This document shows, one piece after another, positions 9,569 through 21,674 of a stretch of DNA of 64,000 nucleotides. Made by a program: the position numbers and the translations under genes. This DNA comes from Petrolisthes cinctipes. Taxonomy: Eukaryota; Arthropoda; Malacostraca; Decapoda; Porcellanidae. Under the pieces are notes generated by a model. It saw nothing but the letters and a program-made list of their open reading frames with translations, had not been told where the DNA came from and searched no databases. Each line of letters begins with the position of its first letter. The first letter of the stretch is position 1. The stretch is taken from assembly GCA_033782935.1 (NCBI GenBank), contig JAWQEG010000286.1, forward strand, positions 3,857,501 through 3,921,500, read 5' to 3'.

Positions 9569-12500
9569 GTGTTAGAGTATTTTCAAAATACATGCTCAAA
9601 TCATACTGAAAATCGATCTTTTAGGTGCACAAAAGTCGATATGTGCATGCATCTTCAGTACCCGTTTATATCTCAAATTCAGGCTCAAAACATCCAAAAA
9701 TTCAATATTTTGGGGTCCCAGAAGCAATCTGTACATGCCTACTCAGTGTTAGAGTATTTTCAAAATACAGGCCCAAAACATGCTGAAAATCGATATTTTA
9801 GATGGCCAAAGTCAATATGTGCATGTATCTTCTGTACCCGTTTATATCTCAAATTCAGGCTCAAAACACCCGAAAATTCAATATTTTGGGGTCCCAGAAG
9901 CAATCTGTACATGCCTACACAGTGCTAGAATATTTTCAAAATATAGGCTAAAAACATGCTAAAAACCGACATTTTAGGTGCCAAAAAATCGATATCTCAA
10001 ATTCAGTCCCAAAACACCCGAAAATTCGATATTTAGAGGTCCCAGAAGGTATCTGTACATGCCTACTCCGTGTTAGAGTATTTTGAAAATACAGGCCAAA
10101 AACATACTGAAAATCGATCTTTTAGGTGCCCAAAAGTCGATATGTGCATGCATCTTCTGTACCCGTTTATATCTCAAATTCTGGCCCTAAACACCCGAAA
10201 ATTCGATATTTTGGGGTCTCAGAAGCGATCTGTACATGCCTACTCCGTGTTAGAGTATTTTCAAAATTCAGGCCCAAAACATGCTGAAAATCGATATTTT
10301 TGGTGCCCAAAGTCAATATGTGCATGTATCTTCTGTACCCGTTTATATCTCAAATTCAGGCTCAAAACACCCGAAAATTCAATATTTTGGGGTCCCAGAA
10401 GCAATCTGTACAGTGCTAGAATATTTTCAAAATATAGGCTAAAAACATGCTAAAAATCGATCTTTTAGGTGCCAAAAAGTCGATATCTCAAATTCAGTCC
10501 CAAAACACCCGAAAATTCGATATTTAGGGGTCCCAGAAGCGATCTGTACATGCCTACTCCGTGTTAGATTATTTTCAAAATACATGCTCAAAACATACTG
10601 AAAATCGATCTTTTAGGTGCACAAAAGTCGATATGTGCATGCATCTTCAGTACCCGTTTATATCTCAAATTCAGGCTCAAAACACCCGAAAATTCGATAT
10701 TTTGGGGTCCCAGAAGCAATCTGTACATGCCTACACAGTGCTAGAATATTTTCAAAATATAGGCTAAAAACATGCTAAAAATCGACATTTTAGGTGCCAA
10801 AAAATCGATATCTCAAATTCAGTCCCAAAACACCCGAAAATTCGATATTTAGAGGTCCCAGAAGGTATCTGTACATGCTTACTCCATGTTAGAGTATTTT
10901 CAAAATACAGGCCAAAAACATACTGAAAATCGATCTTTTAGGTGCCCAAAAGTCGATATGTGCATGCATCTTCTGTACCCGTTTATATCTCAAATTCTGG
11001 CCCTAAACACCCGAAAATTCTATATTCTGGGGTCCCAGAAGCGATCTGTACATGCCTACTCCGTGTTAGAGTATTTTCAAAATTCAGGCCCAAAACATGC
11101 TGAAAATCGATATTTTTGGTGCTCAAAGTCAATATGTGCATGTATCTTCTGTACCCGTTTATATCTCAAATTCAGGCTCAAAACACCCGAAAATTCAATA
11201 TTTTGGGGTCCCAGAAGCAATCTGTACATGCCTACTCAGTGCTAGAATATTTTCAAAATATAGGCTAAAAACATGCTAAAAATCGATCTTTTAGGTGCCA
11301 AAAAGTCGATATCTCAAATTCAGTCCCAAAACACCCGAAAATTCGATATTTAGGGGTCCCAGAAGCTATCTGTACATGCCTACTCCGTGTTAGATTATTT
11401 TCAAAATACAGGCTCAAAACATACTGAAAATCGATCTTTTAGGTGCCCAAAAGTCGATATGTGCATGTATCTTCTGTACCCGTTTATATCTCAAATTCAG
11501 GCTCAAAACACCCGAAAATTCAATATTTTGGGGTCCCAGAAGCAATCTGTACATGCCTACACAGTGCTAGAATATTTTCAAAATAGAGGCTAAAAACATG
11601 CTAAAAATCGACATTTTAGGTGCCAAAAAATCGATATCTCAAATTCAGTCCCAAAACACCCGAAAATTCGATATTTAGAGGTCCCAGAAGGTATCTGTAC
11701 ATGCCTACTCCGTGTTAGAGTATTTTCAAAATACAGGCCAAAAACATACTGAAAATCGATCTTTTAGGTGCCCAAAAGTCGATATGTGCATGCATCTTCA
11801 GTACCCGTTTATATCTCAAATTCTGGCCCTAAACACCCGAAAATTCGATATTTTGGGGTCCCAGAAGCGATCTGTACATGCCTACTCCGTGTTAGAGTAT
11901 TTTCAAAATACAGGCCCAAAACATGCTGAAAATCGATATTTTAGATGCCCAAAGTCAATATGTGCATGAATCTTCTGTACCCGTTTATATCTCAAATTCA
12001 GGCTCAAAACACCCGAAAATTCAATATTTTGGGGTCACAGAAGCAATCTGTACATGCCTACACAGTGCTAGAATATTTTCAAAATATAGGCTAAAAACAT
12101 GCTAAAAATCGACATTTTAGGTGCCAAAAAATCGATATCTCAAATTCAGTCCCAAAACACCCGAAAATTCGATATTTAGAGGTCCCAGAAGGTATCTGTA
12201 CATGCCTACTCCGTGTTAGAGTATTTTCAAAATACAGGCCAAAAACATACTGAAAATCGATCTTTTAGGTGCCCAAAAGTCGATATGTGCATGCATCTTC
12301 AGTACCCGTTTATATCTCAAATTCTGGCCCTAAACACCCGAAAATTCGATATTTTGGGGTCCCAGAAGCGATCTGTACATGCCTACTCCGTGTTAGAGTA
12401 TTTTCAAAATTCAGGCCCAAAACATGCTGAAAATCGATATTTTTGGTGCCCAAAGTCAATATGTGCATGTATCTTCTGTACCCGTTTATATCTCAAATTC

Positions 12501-13863
12501 AGGCTCAAAACACCCGAAAATTCAATATTTTGGGGTCCCAGAAGCAATCTTTACATGCCTACTCAGTGCTAGAATATTTTCAAAATATAGGCTAAAAACA
12601 TATTGAAAATCGATCTTTTAGGTGCCAAAAAGTCGATATCTCAAATTCAGTCCCAAAACACCCGAAAATTCGATATTTAGGGGTCCCAGAAGCGATCTGT
12701 ACATGCCTACTCCGTGTTAGAGTATTTTCAAAATACATGCTCAAAACATACTGAAAATCGATCTTTTAGGTGCACAAAAGTCGATATGTGCATGCATCTT
12801 CAGTACCCGTTTATATCTCAAATTCAGGCTCAAAACACCCGAAAATTCAATATTTTGGGGTCCCAGAAGCAATCTGTACATGCCTACACAGTGCTAGAAT
12901 ATTTTCATAATATAGGCTAAAAACATGCTAAAAATCGACATTTTAGGTGCCAAAAAATCGATATCTCAAATTCAGTCCCAAAGCACCCGAAAATTCGATA
13001 TTTAGAGGTCCCAGAAGGTATCTGTACATGCCTACTCCGTGTTAGAGTATTTTCAAAATACAGGCCAAAAACATACTGAAAATCGATCTTTTAGGTGCCC
13101 AAAGTCAATATGTGCATGTATCTTCTGTACCCGTTTATATCTCAAATTCAGGCTCAAAACACCCGAAAATTCAATATTTTGGGGTCCCAGAAGCAATCTT
13201 TACATGCCTACTCAGTGCTAGAATATTTTCAAAATATAGGCTAAAAACATGCTGAAAATCGATCTTTTAGGTGCCAAAAAGTCGATATCTCAAATTCAGT
13301 CCCAAAACACCCGAAAATTCGATATTTAGGGGTCCCAGAAGCGATCTGTACATGCCTACTCCGTGTTAGAGTATTTTCAAAATACATGCTCAAAACATAC
13401 TGAAAATCGATCTTTTAGGTGCACAAAAGTCGATATGTGCATGCATCTTCAGTACCCGTTTATATCTCATTTTCAGGCTCAAAACACCCGAAAATTCAAT
13501 ATTTTGGGGTCCCAGAAGCAATCTGTACATGCCTATTCAGTGTTAGAGTATTTTCAAAATACTGGCCCAAAACATGCTGAAAATCGATATTTTAGATGCC
13601 CAAAGTCAATATGTGCATGTATCTTCTGTACCCGTTTATATCTCAAATTCAGGCTCAAAACACCCGAAAATTCAATATTTTGGGGTCCCAGAAGCAATCT
13701 GTACATGCCTACTCAATGCTAGAATATTTTCAAAATATAGGCTAAAAACATGCTAAAAATCGATATTTTAGGTGCCAAAAAGTCGATATCTCAAATTCAG
13801 TCCCAAAACACCCGAAAATTCGATATTTAGGGGTCCCAGAAGCGATCTGTACATGCCTACTCC
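9569..13863 (+). repeat. 4.3-kb higher-order unit, copy 1 (4295 bp)
   Basis: This unit recurs immediately downstream with monomer starts shifted by exactly 4295 bp from 9569 to 13039 (10070/14365, 10561/14856, 10886/15181, 11387/15682, 11712/16007, 12213/16508, 12714/17009, 13039/17334). Shared private variants include gatggccaaag (9803, 14098), attttgaaaatacagg, ggggtctcagaagcg, the 166-bp B1, the atgttagag start and ctcattttcaggc. The monomer at 13039 is an A1/B1 hybrid where the other copy has A1 then B1, which accounts for 177 bp. Confidence 0.9.
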
Positions 13864-16800
13864 GTGTTAGAGTATTTTCAAAATACATGCTCAAAACATA
13901 CTGAAAATCGATCTTTTAGGTGCACAAAAGTCGATATGTGCATGCATCTTCAGTACCCGTTTATATCTCAAATTCAGGCTCAAAACACCCAAAAATTCAA
14001 TATTTTGGGGTCCCAGAAGCAATCTGTACATGCCTACTCAGTGTTAGAGTATTTTCAAAATACAGGCCCAAAACATGCTGAAAATCGATATTTTAGATGG
14101 CCAAAGTCAATATGTGCATGTATCTTCTGTACCCGTTTATATCTCAAATTCAGGCTCAAAACACCCGAAAATTCAATATTTTGGGGTCCCAGAAGGAATC
14201 TGTACATGCCTACACAGTGCTGGAATATTTTCAAAATATAGGCTAAAAACATGCTAAAAATCGACATTTTAGGTGCCAAAAAATCGATATCTCAAATTCA
14301 GTCCCAAAACACCCGAAAATTCGATATTTAGAGGTCCCAGAAGGTATCTGTACATGCCTACTCTGTGTTAGAGTATTTTGAAAATACAGGCCAAAAACAT
14401 ACTGAAAATCGATCTTTTAGGTGCCCAAAAGTCGATATGTGCATGCATCTTCTGTACCCGTTTATATCTCAAATTCTGGCCCTAAACACCCGAAAATTCG
14501 ATATTTTGGGGTCTCAGAAGCGATCTGTACATGCCTACTCCGTGTTAGAGTATTTTCAAAATTCAGGCCCAAAACATGCTGAAAATCGATATTTTTGGTG
14601 CCCAAAGTCAATATGTGCATGTATCTTCTGTACCCGTTTATATCTCAAATTCGGGCTCAAAACACCCGAAAATTCAATATTTTGGGGTCCCAGAAGCAAT
14701 CTGTACAGTGCTAGAATATTTTCAAAATATAGGCTAAAAACATGCTAAAAATCGATCTTTTAGGTGCCAAAAAGTCGATATCTCAAATTCAGTCCCAAAA
14801 CACCCGAAAATTCGATATTTAGGGGTCCCAGAAGCGATCTGTACATGCCTACTCCGTGTTAGATTATTTTCAAAATACATGCTCAAAACATACTGAAAAT
14901 CGATCTTTTAGGTGCACAAAAGTCGATATGTGCATGCATCTTCAGTACCCGTTTATATCTCAAATTCAGGCTCAAAACACCCGAAAATTCGATATTTTGG
15001 GGTCCCAGAAGCAATCTGTACATGCCTACACAGTGCTAGAATATTTTCAAAATATAGGCTAAAAACATGCTAAAAATCGACATTTTAGGTGCCAAAAAAT
15101 CGATATCTCAAATTCAGTCCCAAAACACCCGAAAATTCGATATTTAGAGGTCCCAGAAGGTATCTGTACATGCTTACTCCATGTTAGAGTATTTTCAAAA
15201 TACAGGCCAAAAACATACTGAAAATCGATCTTTTAGGTGCCCAAAAGTCGATATGTGCATGCATCTTCTGTACCCGTTTATATCTCAAATTCTGGCCCTA
15301 AACACCCGAAAATTCTATATTCTGGGGTCCCAGAAGCGATCTGTACATGCCTACTCCGTGTTAGAGTATTTTCAAAATTCAGGCCCAAAACATGCTGAAA
15401 ATCGATATTTTTGGTGCCCAAAGTCAATATGTGCATGTATCTTCTGTACCCGTTTATATCTCAAATTCAGGCTCAAAACACCCGAAAATTCAATATTTTG
15501 GGGTCCCAGAAGCAATCTGTACATGCCTACTCAGTGCTAGAATATTTTCAAAATATATTCTAAAAACATGCTAAAAATCGATCTTTTAGGTGCCAAAAAG
15601 TCGATATCTCAAATTCAGTCCCAAAACACCCGAAAATTCGATATTTAGGGGTCCCAGAAGCAATCTGTACATGCCTACTCCGTGTTAGATTATTTTCAAA
15701 ATACAGGCTCAAAACATACTGAAAATCGATCTTTTAGGTGCCCAAAAGTCGATATGTGCATGTATCTTCTGTACCCGTTTATATCTCAAATTCAGGCTCA
15801 AAACACCCGAAAATTCAATATTTTGGGGTCCCAGAAGCAATCTGTACATGCCTACACAGTGCTAGAATATTTTCAAAATAGAGGCTAAAAACATGCTAAA
15901 AATCGACATTTTAGGTGCCAAAAAATCGATATCTCAAATTCAGTCCCAAAACACCCGAAAATTCGATATTTAGAGGTCCCAGAAGGTATCTGTACATGCC
16001 TACTCCGTGTTAGAGTATTTTCAAAATACAGGCCAAAAACATACTGAAAATCGATCTTTTAGGTGCCCAAAAGTCGATATGTGCATGCATCTTCAGTACC
16101 CGTTTATATCTCAAATTCTGGCCCTAAACACCCGAAAATTCGATATTTTGGGGTCCCAGAAGCGATCTGTACATGCCTACTCCGTGTTAGAGTATTTTCA
16201 AAATACAGGCCCAAAACATGCTGAAAATCGATATTTTAGATGCCCAAAGTCAATATGTTCATGAATCTTCTGTACCCGTTTATATCTCAAATTCGGGCTC
16301 AAAACACCCGAAAATTCAATATTTTGGGGTCACAGAAGCAATCTGTACATGCCTACACAGTGCTAGAATATTTTCAAAATATAGGCTAAAAACATGCTAA
16401 AAATCGACATTTTAGGTGCCAAAAAATCGATATCTCAAATTCAGTCCCAAAACACCCGAAAATTCGATATTTAGAGGTCCCAGAAGGTATCTGTACATGC
16501 CTACTCCGTGTTAGAGTATTTTCAAAATACAGGCCAAAAACATACTGAAAATCGATCTTTTAGGTGCCCAAAAGTCGATATGTGCATGCATCTTCAGTAC
16601 CCGTTTATATCTCAAATTCTGGCCCTAAACACCCGAAAATTCGATATTTTGGGGTCCCAGAAGCGATCTGTACATGCCTACTCCGTGTTAGAGTATTTTC
16701 AAAATTCAGGCCCAAAACATGCTGAAAATCGATATTTTTGGTGCCCAAAGTCAATATGTGCATGTATCTTCTGTACCCGTTTATATCTCAAATTCAGGCT

Positions 16801-18335
16801 CAAAACACCCGAAAATTCAATATTTTGGGGTCCCAGAAGCAATCTTTACATGCCTACTCAGTGCTAGAATATTTTCAAAATATAGGCTAAAAACATATTG
16901 AAAATCGATCTTTTAGGTGCCAAAAAGTCGATATCTCAAATTCAGTCCCAAAACACCCGAAAATTCGATATTTAGGGGTCCCAGAAGCGATCTGTACATG
17001 CCTACTCCGTGTTAGAGTATTTTCAAAATACATGCTCAAAACATACTGAAAATCGATCTTTTAGGTGCACAAAAGTCGATATGTGCATGCATCTTCAGTA
17101 CCCGTTTATATCTCAAATTCAGGCTCAAAACACCCGAAAATTCAATATTTTGGGGTCCCAGAAGCAATCTGTACATGCCTACACAGTGCTAGAATATTTT
17201 CATAATATAGGCTAAAAACATGCTAAAAATCGACATTTTAGGTGCCAAAAAATCGATATCTCAAATTCAGTCCCAAAGCACCCGAAAATTCGATATTTAG
17301 AGGTCCCAGAAGGTATCTGTACATGCCTACTCCGTGTTAGAGTATTTTCAAAATACAGGCCAAAAACATACTGAAAATCGATCTTTTAGGTGCCCAAAAG
17401 TCGATATGTGCATGCATCTTCTGTACCCGTTTATATCTCAAATTCTGGCCCTAAACACCCGAAAATTCGATATTTTGGGGTCCCAGAAGCGATCTGTACA
17501 TGCCTACTCCGTGTTAGAGTATTTTCAAAATTCAGGCCCAAAACATGCTGAAAATCGATATTTTTGGTGCCCAAAGTCAATATGTGTATGTATCTTCTGT
17601 ACCCGTTTATATCTCAAATTCAGGCTCAAAACACCCGAAAATTCAATATTTTGGGGTCCCAGAAGCAATCTTTACATGCCTACTAAGTGCTAGAATATTT
17701 TCAAAATATAGGCTAAAAACATGCTGAAAATCGATCTTTTAGGTGCCAAAAAGTCGATATCTCAAATTCAGTCCCAAAACACCCGAAAATTCGATATTTA
17801 GGGGTCCCAGAAGCGATCTGTACATGCCTACTCCGTGTTAGAGTATTTTCAAAATACATGCTCAAAACATACTGAAAATCGATCTTTTAGGTGCACAAAA
17901 GTCGATATGTGCATGCATCTTCAGTACCCGTTTATATCTCATTTTCAGGCTCAAAACACCCGAAAATTCAATATTTTGGGGTCCCAGAAGCAATCTGTAC
18001 ATGCCTATTCAGTGTTAGAGTATTTTCAAAATACTGGCCCAAAACATGCTGAAAATCGATATTTTAGATGCCCAAAGTCAATATGTGCATGTATCTTCTG
18101 TACCCGTTTATATCTCAAATTCAGGCTCAAAACACCCGAAAATTCAATATTTTGGGGTCCCAGAAGCAATCTGTACATGCCTACTCAATGCTAGAATATT
18201 TTCAAAATATAGGCTAAAAACATGCTAAAAATCGATATTTTAGGTGCCAAAAAGTCGATATCTCAAATTCAGTCCCAAAACACCCGAAAATTCGATATTT
18301 AGGGGTCCCAGAAGCGATCTGTACATGCCTACTCT
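13864..18335 (+). repeat. 4.3-kb higher-order unit, copy 2 (4472 bp)
   Basis: Tandem partner of 9569-13863. Up to 17334 the spacing to copy 1 is 4295 bp; from 17835 on it is 4472 bp. The extra 177 bp is one whole A-length monomer, intact here as A1 (17334) plus B1 (17511). Starts are 13864 (A2), 14041 (B2), 14217 (C2), 14365 (A1), 14542 (B1, 166 bp), 14708 (C1), 14856 (A2), 15033 (C2), 15181 (A1), 15358 (B1), 15534 (C1), 15682 (A), 15859 (C2), 16007 (A1), 16184 (B2), 16360 (C2), 16508 (A1), 16685 (B1), 16861 (C1), 17009 (A2), 17186 (C2), 17334 (A1), 17511 (B1), 17687 (C1), 17835 (A2), 18012 (B2) and 18188 (C1). Confidence 0.9.
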
Positions 18336-21300
18336 GTGTTAGAGTATTTTCAAAATACATGCTCAAAACATACTGAAAATCGATCTTTTAGGTGCACAAA
18401 AGTCGATATGTGCAAGCATCTTCAGTACCCGTTTATATCTCAAATTCAGGCTCAAAACACCCGAAAATTCAATATTTTGGGGTCTCAGAAGCAATCTGTA
18501 CATGCCTACTCAGTGTTAGAGTATTTTCAAAATACAGGCCCAAAACATGCTGAAAATCGATATTTTAGATGCCCAAAGTCAATATGTGCATGTATCTTCT
18601 GTACCCGTTTATATCTCAAATTCAGGCTCAAAACACCCGAAAATTCAATATTTTGGGGTCCCAGAAGCAATCTGTACATGCCTACACAGTGCTAGAATAT
18701 TTTCAAAATATAGGCTAAAAACATGCTAAAAATCGACATTTTAGGTGCCAAAAAATCGATATCTCAAATTCAGTCCCAAAACACCCGAAAATTCGATATT
18801 TAGAGGTCCCAGAAGGTATCTGTACATGCCTACACCGTGTTAGAGTATTTTCAAAATACAGGTCAAAAACATACTGAAAATCGATCTTTTAGGTGCCCAA
18901 AAGTCGATATGTGCATGCATCTTCAGTACCCGTTTATATCTCAAATTCTGGCCCTAAACACCCGAAAATTCGATATTTTGGGGTCCCAGAAGCGATCTGT
19001 ACATGCCTACTCCGTGTTAGAGTATTTTCAAAATTCAGGCCCAAAACATGCTGAAAATCGATATTTTAGATGCCCAAAGTCAATATGTGCATGTATCTTC
19101 TGTACCCGTTTATATCTCAAATTCGGGCTCAAAACACCCGAAAATTCAATATTTTGGGGTCCCAGAAGCAATCTGTACATGCCTACTCAATGCTAGAATA
19201 TTTTCAAAATATAGGCTAAAAACATGCTGAAAATCGATCTTTTAGGTGCCAAAAAGTCGATATCTCAAATTCAGTCCCAAAACACCCGAAAATTCGATAT
19301 TTAGGGGTCCCAGAAGCGATCTGTACATGCCTACTCTGTGTTAGAGTATTTTCAAAATACATGCTCAAAACATACTGAAAATCGATCTTTTAGGTGCACA
19401 AAAGTCGATATGTGCATGCATCTTCAGTACCCGTTTATATCTCAAATTCAGGCTCAAAACACCCGAAAATTCAATATTTTGGGGTCCCAGAAGCAATCTG
19501 TACATGCCTACTCAGTGTTAGAGTATTTTCAAAATACAGGCCCAAAACATGCTGAAAATCGATATTTTAGATGCCCAAAGTCAATATGTGCATGTATCTT
19601 CTGTACCCGTTTATATCTCAAATTCAGGCTCAAAACACCCGAAAATTCAATATTTTGGGGTCCCAGAAGCAATCTGTACATGCCTACACAGTGCTAGAAT
19701 ATTTTCAAAATATAGGCTAAAAACATGCTAAAAATCGACATTTTAGGTGCCAAAAAATCGATATCTCAAATTCAGTCCCAAAACACCCGAAAATTCGATA
19801 TTTAGAGGTCCCAGAAGGTATCTGTACATGCCTACTCCGTGTTAGAGTATTTTCAAAATACAGGCCAAAAACATACTGAAAATCGATCTTTTAGGTGCAC
19901 AAAAGTCGATATGTGCATGAATCTTCTGTACCCGTTTATATCTCAAATTTAGGCTCAAAACACCCGAAAATTCAATATTTTCGGGTCCCAGAAGCAATCT
20001 GTACATGCCTACTCAGTGTTAGAGTATTTTCAAAATACAGGCCCAAAACATGCTGAAAATCGATATATTAGATGCCGAAAGTCAATAAGTGCATGTATCT
20101 TCTGTACCCGTTTATATCTCAAATTCAGGCTCAAAACACCCGAAAATTCAATATTTTGGGGTCCCAGAAGCAATCTGTACATGCCTACTCAGTGCTAGAA
20201 TATTTTCAAAATATAGGCTAAAAACATGCTAAAAATCGACATTTTAGGTGCCAAAAAATCGATATCTCAAATTCAGTCCCAAAACACCCGAAAATTCGAT
20301 ATTTAGAGGTCCCAGAAGGTATCTGTACATGCCTACTCCGTGTTAGAGTATTTTCAAAATACAGGCCAAAAACATACTGAAAATCGATCTCTTAGGTGCC
20401 CAAAAGTCGATATGTGCATGCATCTTCTGTACCCGTTTATATCTCAAATTCTGGCCCTAAACACCCGAAAATTCGATATTTTTTGGTCCCAGAAGCGATC
20501 TGTACATGCCTACTCCGTGTTAGAGTATTTTCAAAATTCAGGCCCAAAACATGCTGAAAATCGATATTTTTGGTGCCCAAAGTCAATATGTGCATGTATC
20601 TTCTGTACCCGTTTATATCTCAAATTCAGGCTCAAAACACCCGAAAATTCAATATTTTGGGGTCCCAGAAGCAATCTGTACATGCCTACTCCGTGTTAGA
20701 GTATTTTCAAAATACATGCTCAAAACATACTGAAAATCGATCTTTTAGGTGCACAAAAGTCGATATGTGCATGCATCTTCTGTACCCGTTTATATCTCAA
20801 ATTCAGGCTCAAAACACCCGAAAATTCGATATTTGGGGGTCCCAGAAGCGATCTGTACATGCCTACTCCGTGTTAGAGTATTTTCAAAATACAGGCCCAA
20901 AACATGCTGAAAATCGATATTTTTGGTGCCCAAAGTCAATATGTGCATGTATCTTCTGTACCCGTTTATATCTCAAATTCAGGCTCAAAACACCCGAAAA
21001 TTCAATATTTTGGGGTCCCAGAAGCAATCTGTACAGTGCTAGAATATTTTCAAAATATAGGCTAAAAACATGCTAAAAATCGATCTTTTAGGTGCCAAAA
21101 AGTCGATATCTCAAATTCAGTCCCAAAACACCCGAAAATTCGATATTTAGGGGTCCCAGAAGCGATCTGTACATGCCTACTCCGTGTAAGAGTATTTTCA
21201 AAATACATGCTCAAAACATACTGAAAATCGATCTTTTAGGTGCACAAAAGTCGATATGTGCATGCATCTTCAGTACCCGTTTATATCTCAAATTCAGGCT

Positions 21301-21674
21301 CAAAACACCCGAAAATTCAATATTTTGGGGTCCCAGAAGCAATCTGTACATGCCTACTCAGTGTTAGAGTATTTTCAAAATACAGGCCCAAAACATGCTG
21401 AAAATCGATATTTAAGATGCCCAAAGTCAATATGTGCATGTATCTTCTGTACCCGTTTATATCTCAAATTCAGGCTCAAAACACCCGAGAATTCAATATT
21501 TTGGGGTCCCAGAAGCAATCTGTACAGTGCTAGAATATTTTCAAAATATAGGCTAAAAACATGCTAAAAATCGATCTTTTAAGTGCCAAAAAGTCGATAT
21601 CTCAAATTCAGTCCCAAAACACCCGAAAATTCGATATTTAGGGGTCCCAAAAGCGATCTGTACATGCCTACTCC
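18336..21674 (+). repeat. Mostly regular A-B-C trimers, breaking down after 20.5 kb
   Basis: Trimers start at 18336 (A2-B2-C2), 18837 (A1-B-C1), 19338 (A2-B2-C2) and 19839 (hybrid A, B2, C2); 18837-19838 is a clean 1002-bp type I plus type II hexamer. From 20340 the order changes to A1-B1-A2-B(166)-C1-A2-B2(166)-C1 (starts 20340, 20517, 20693, 20870, 21036, 21184, 21361, 21527). B1 followed directly by A2 at 20693 is rare in this array and marks an exchange. The A2 at 21184 starts gtgtaagag. Confidence 0.85.

Noticed and set aside
14055..14279. Minus-strand open reading frames of 60-80 codons (also 48461-48706 and the series to 55683)
   Set aside because: They recur at monomer spacing and are antisense shadows of the satellite. 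No start context, domain or codon pattern supports them.
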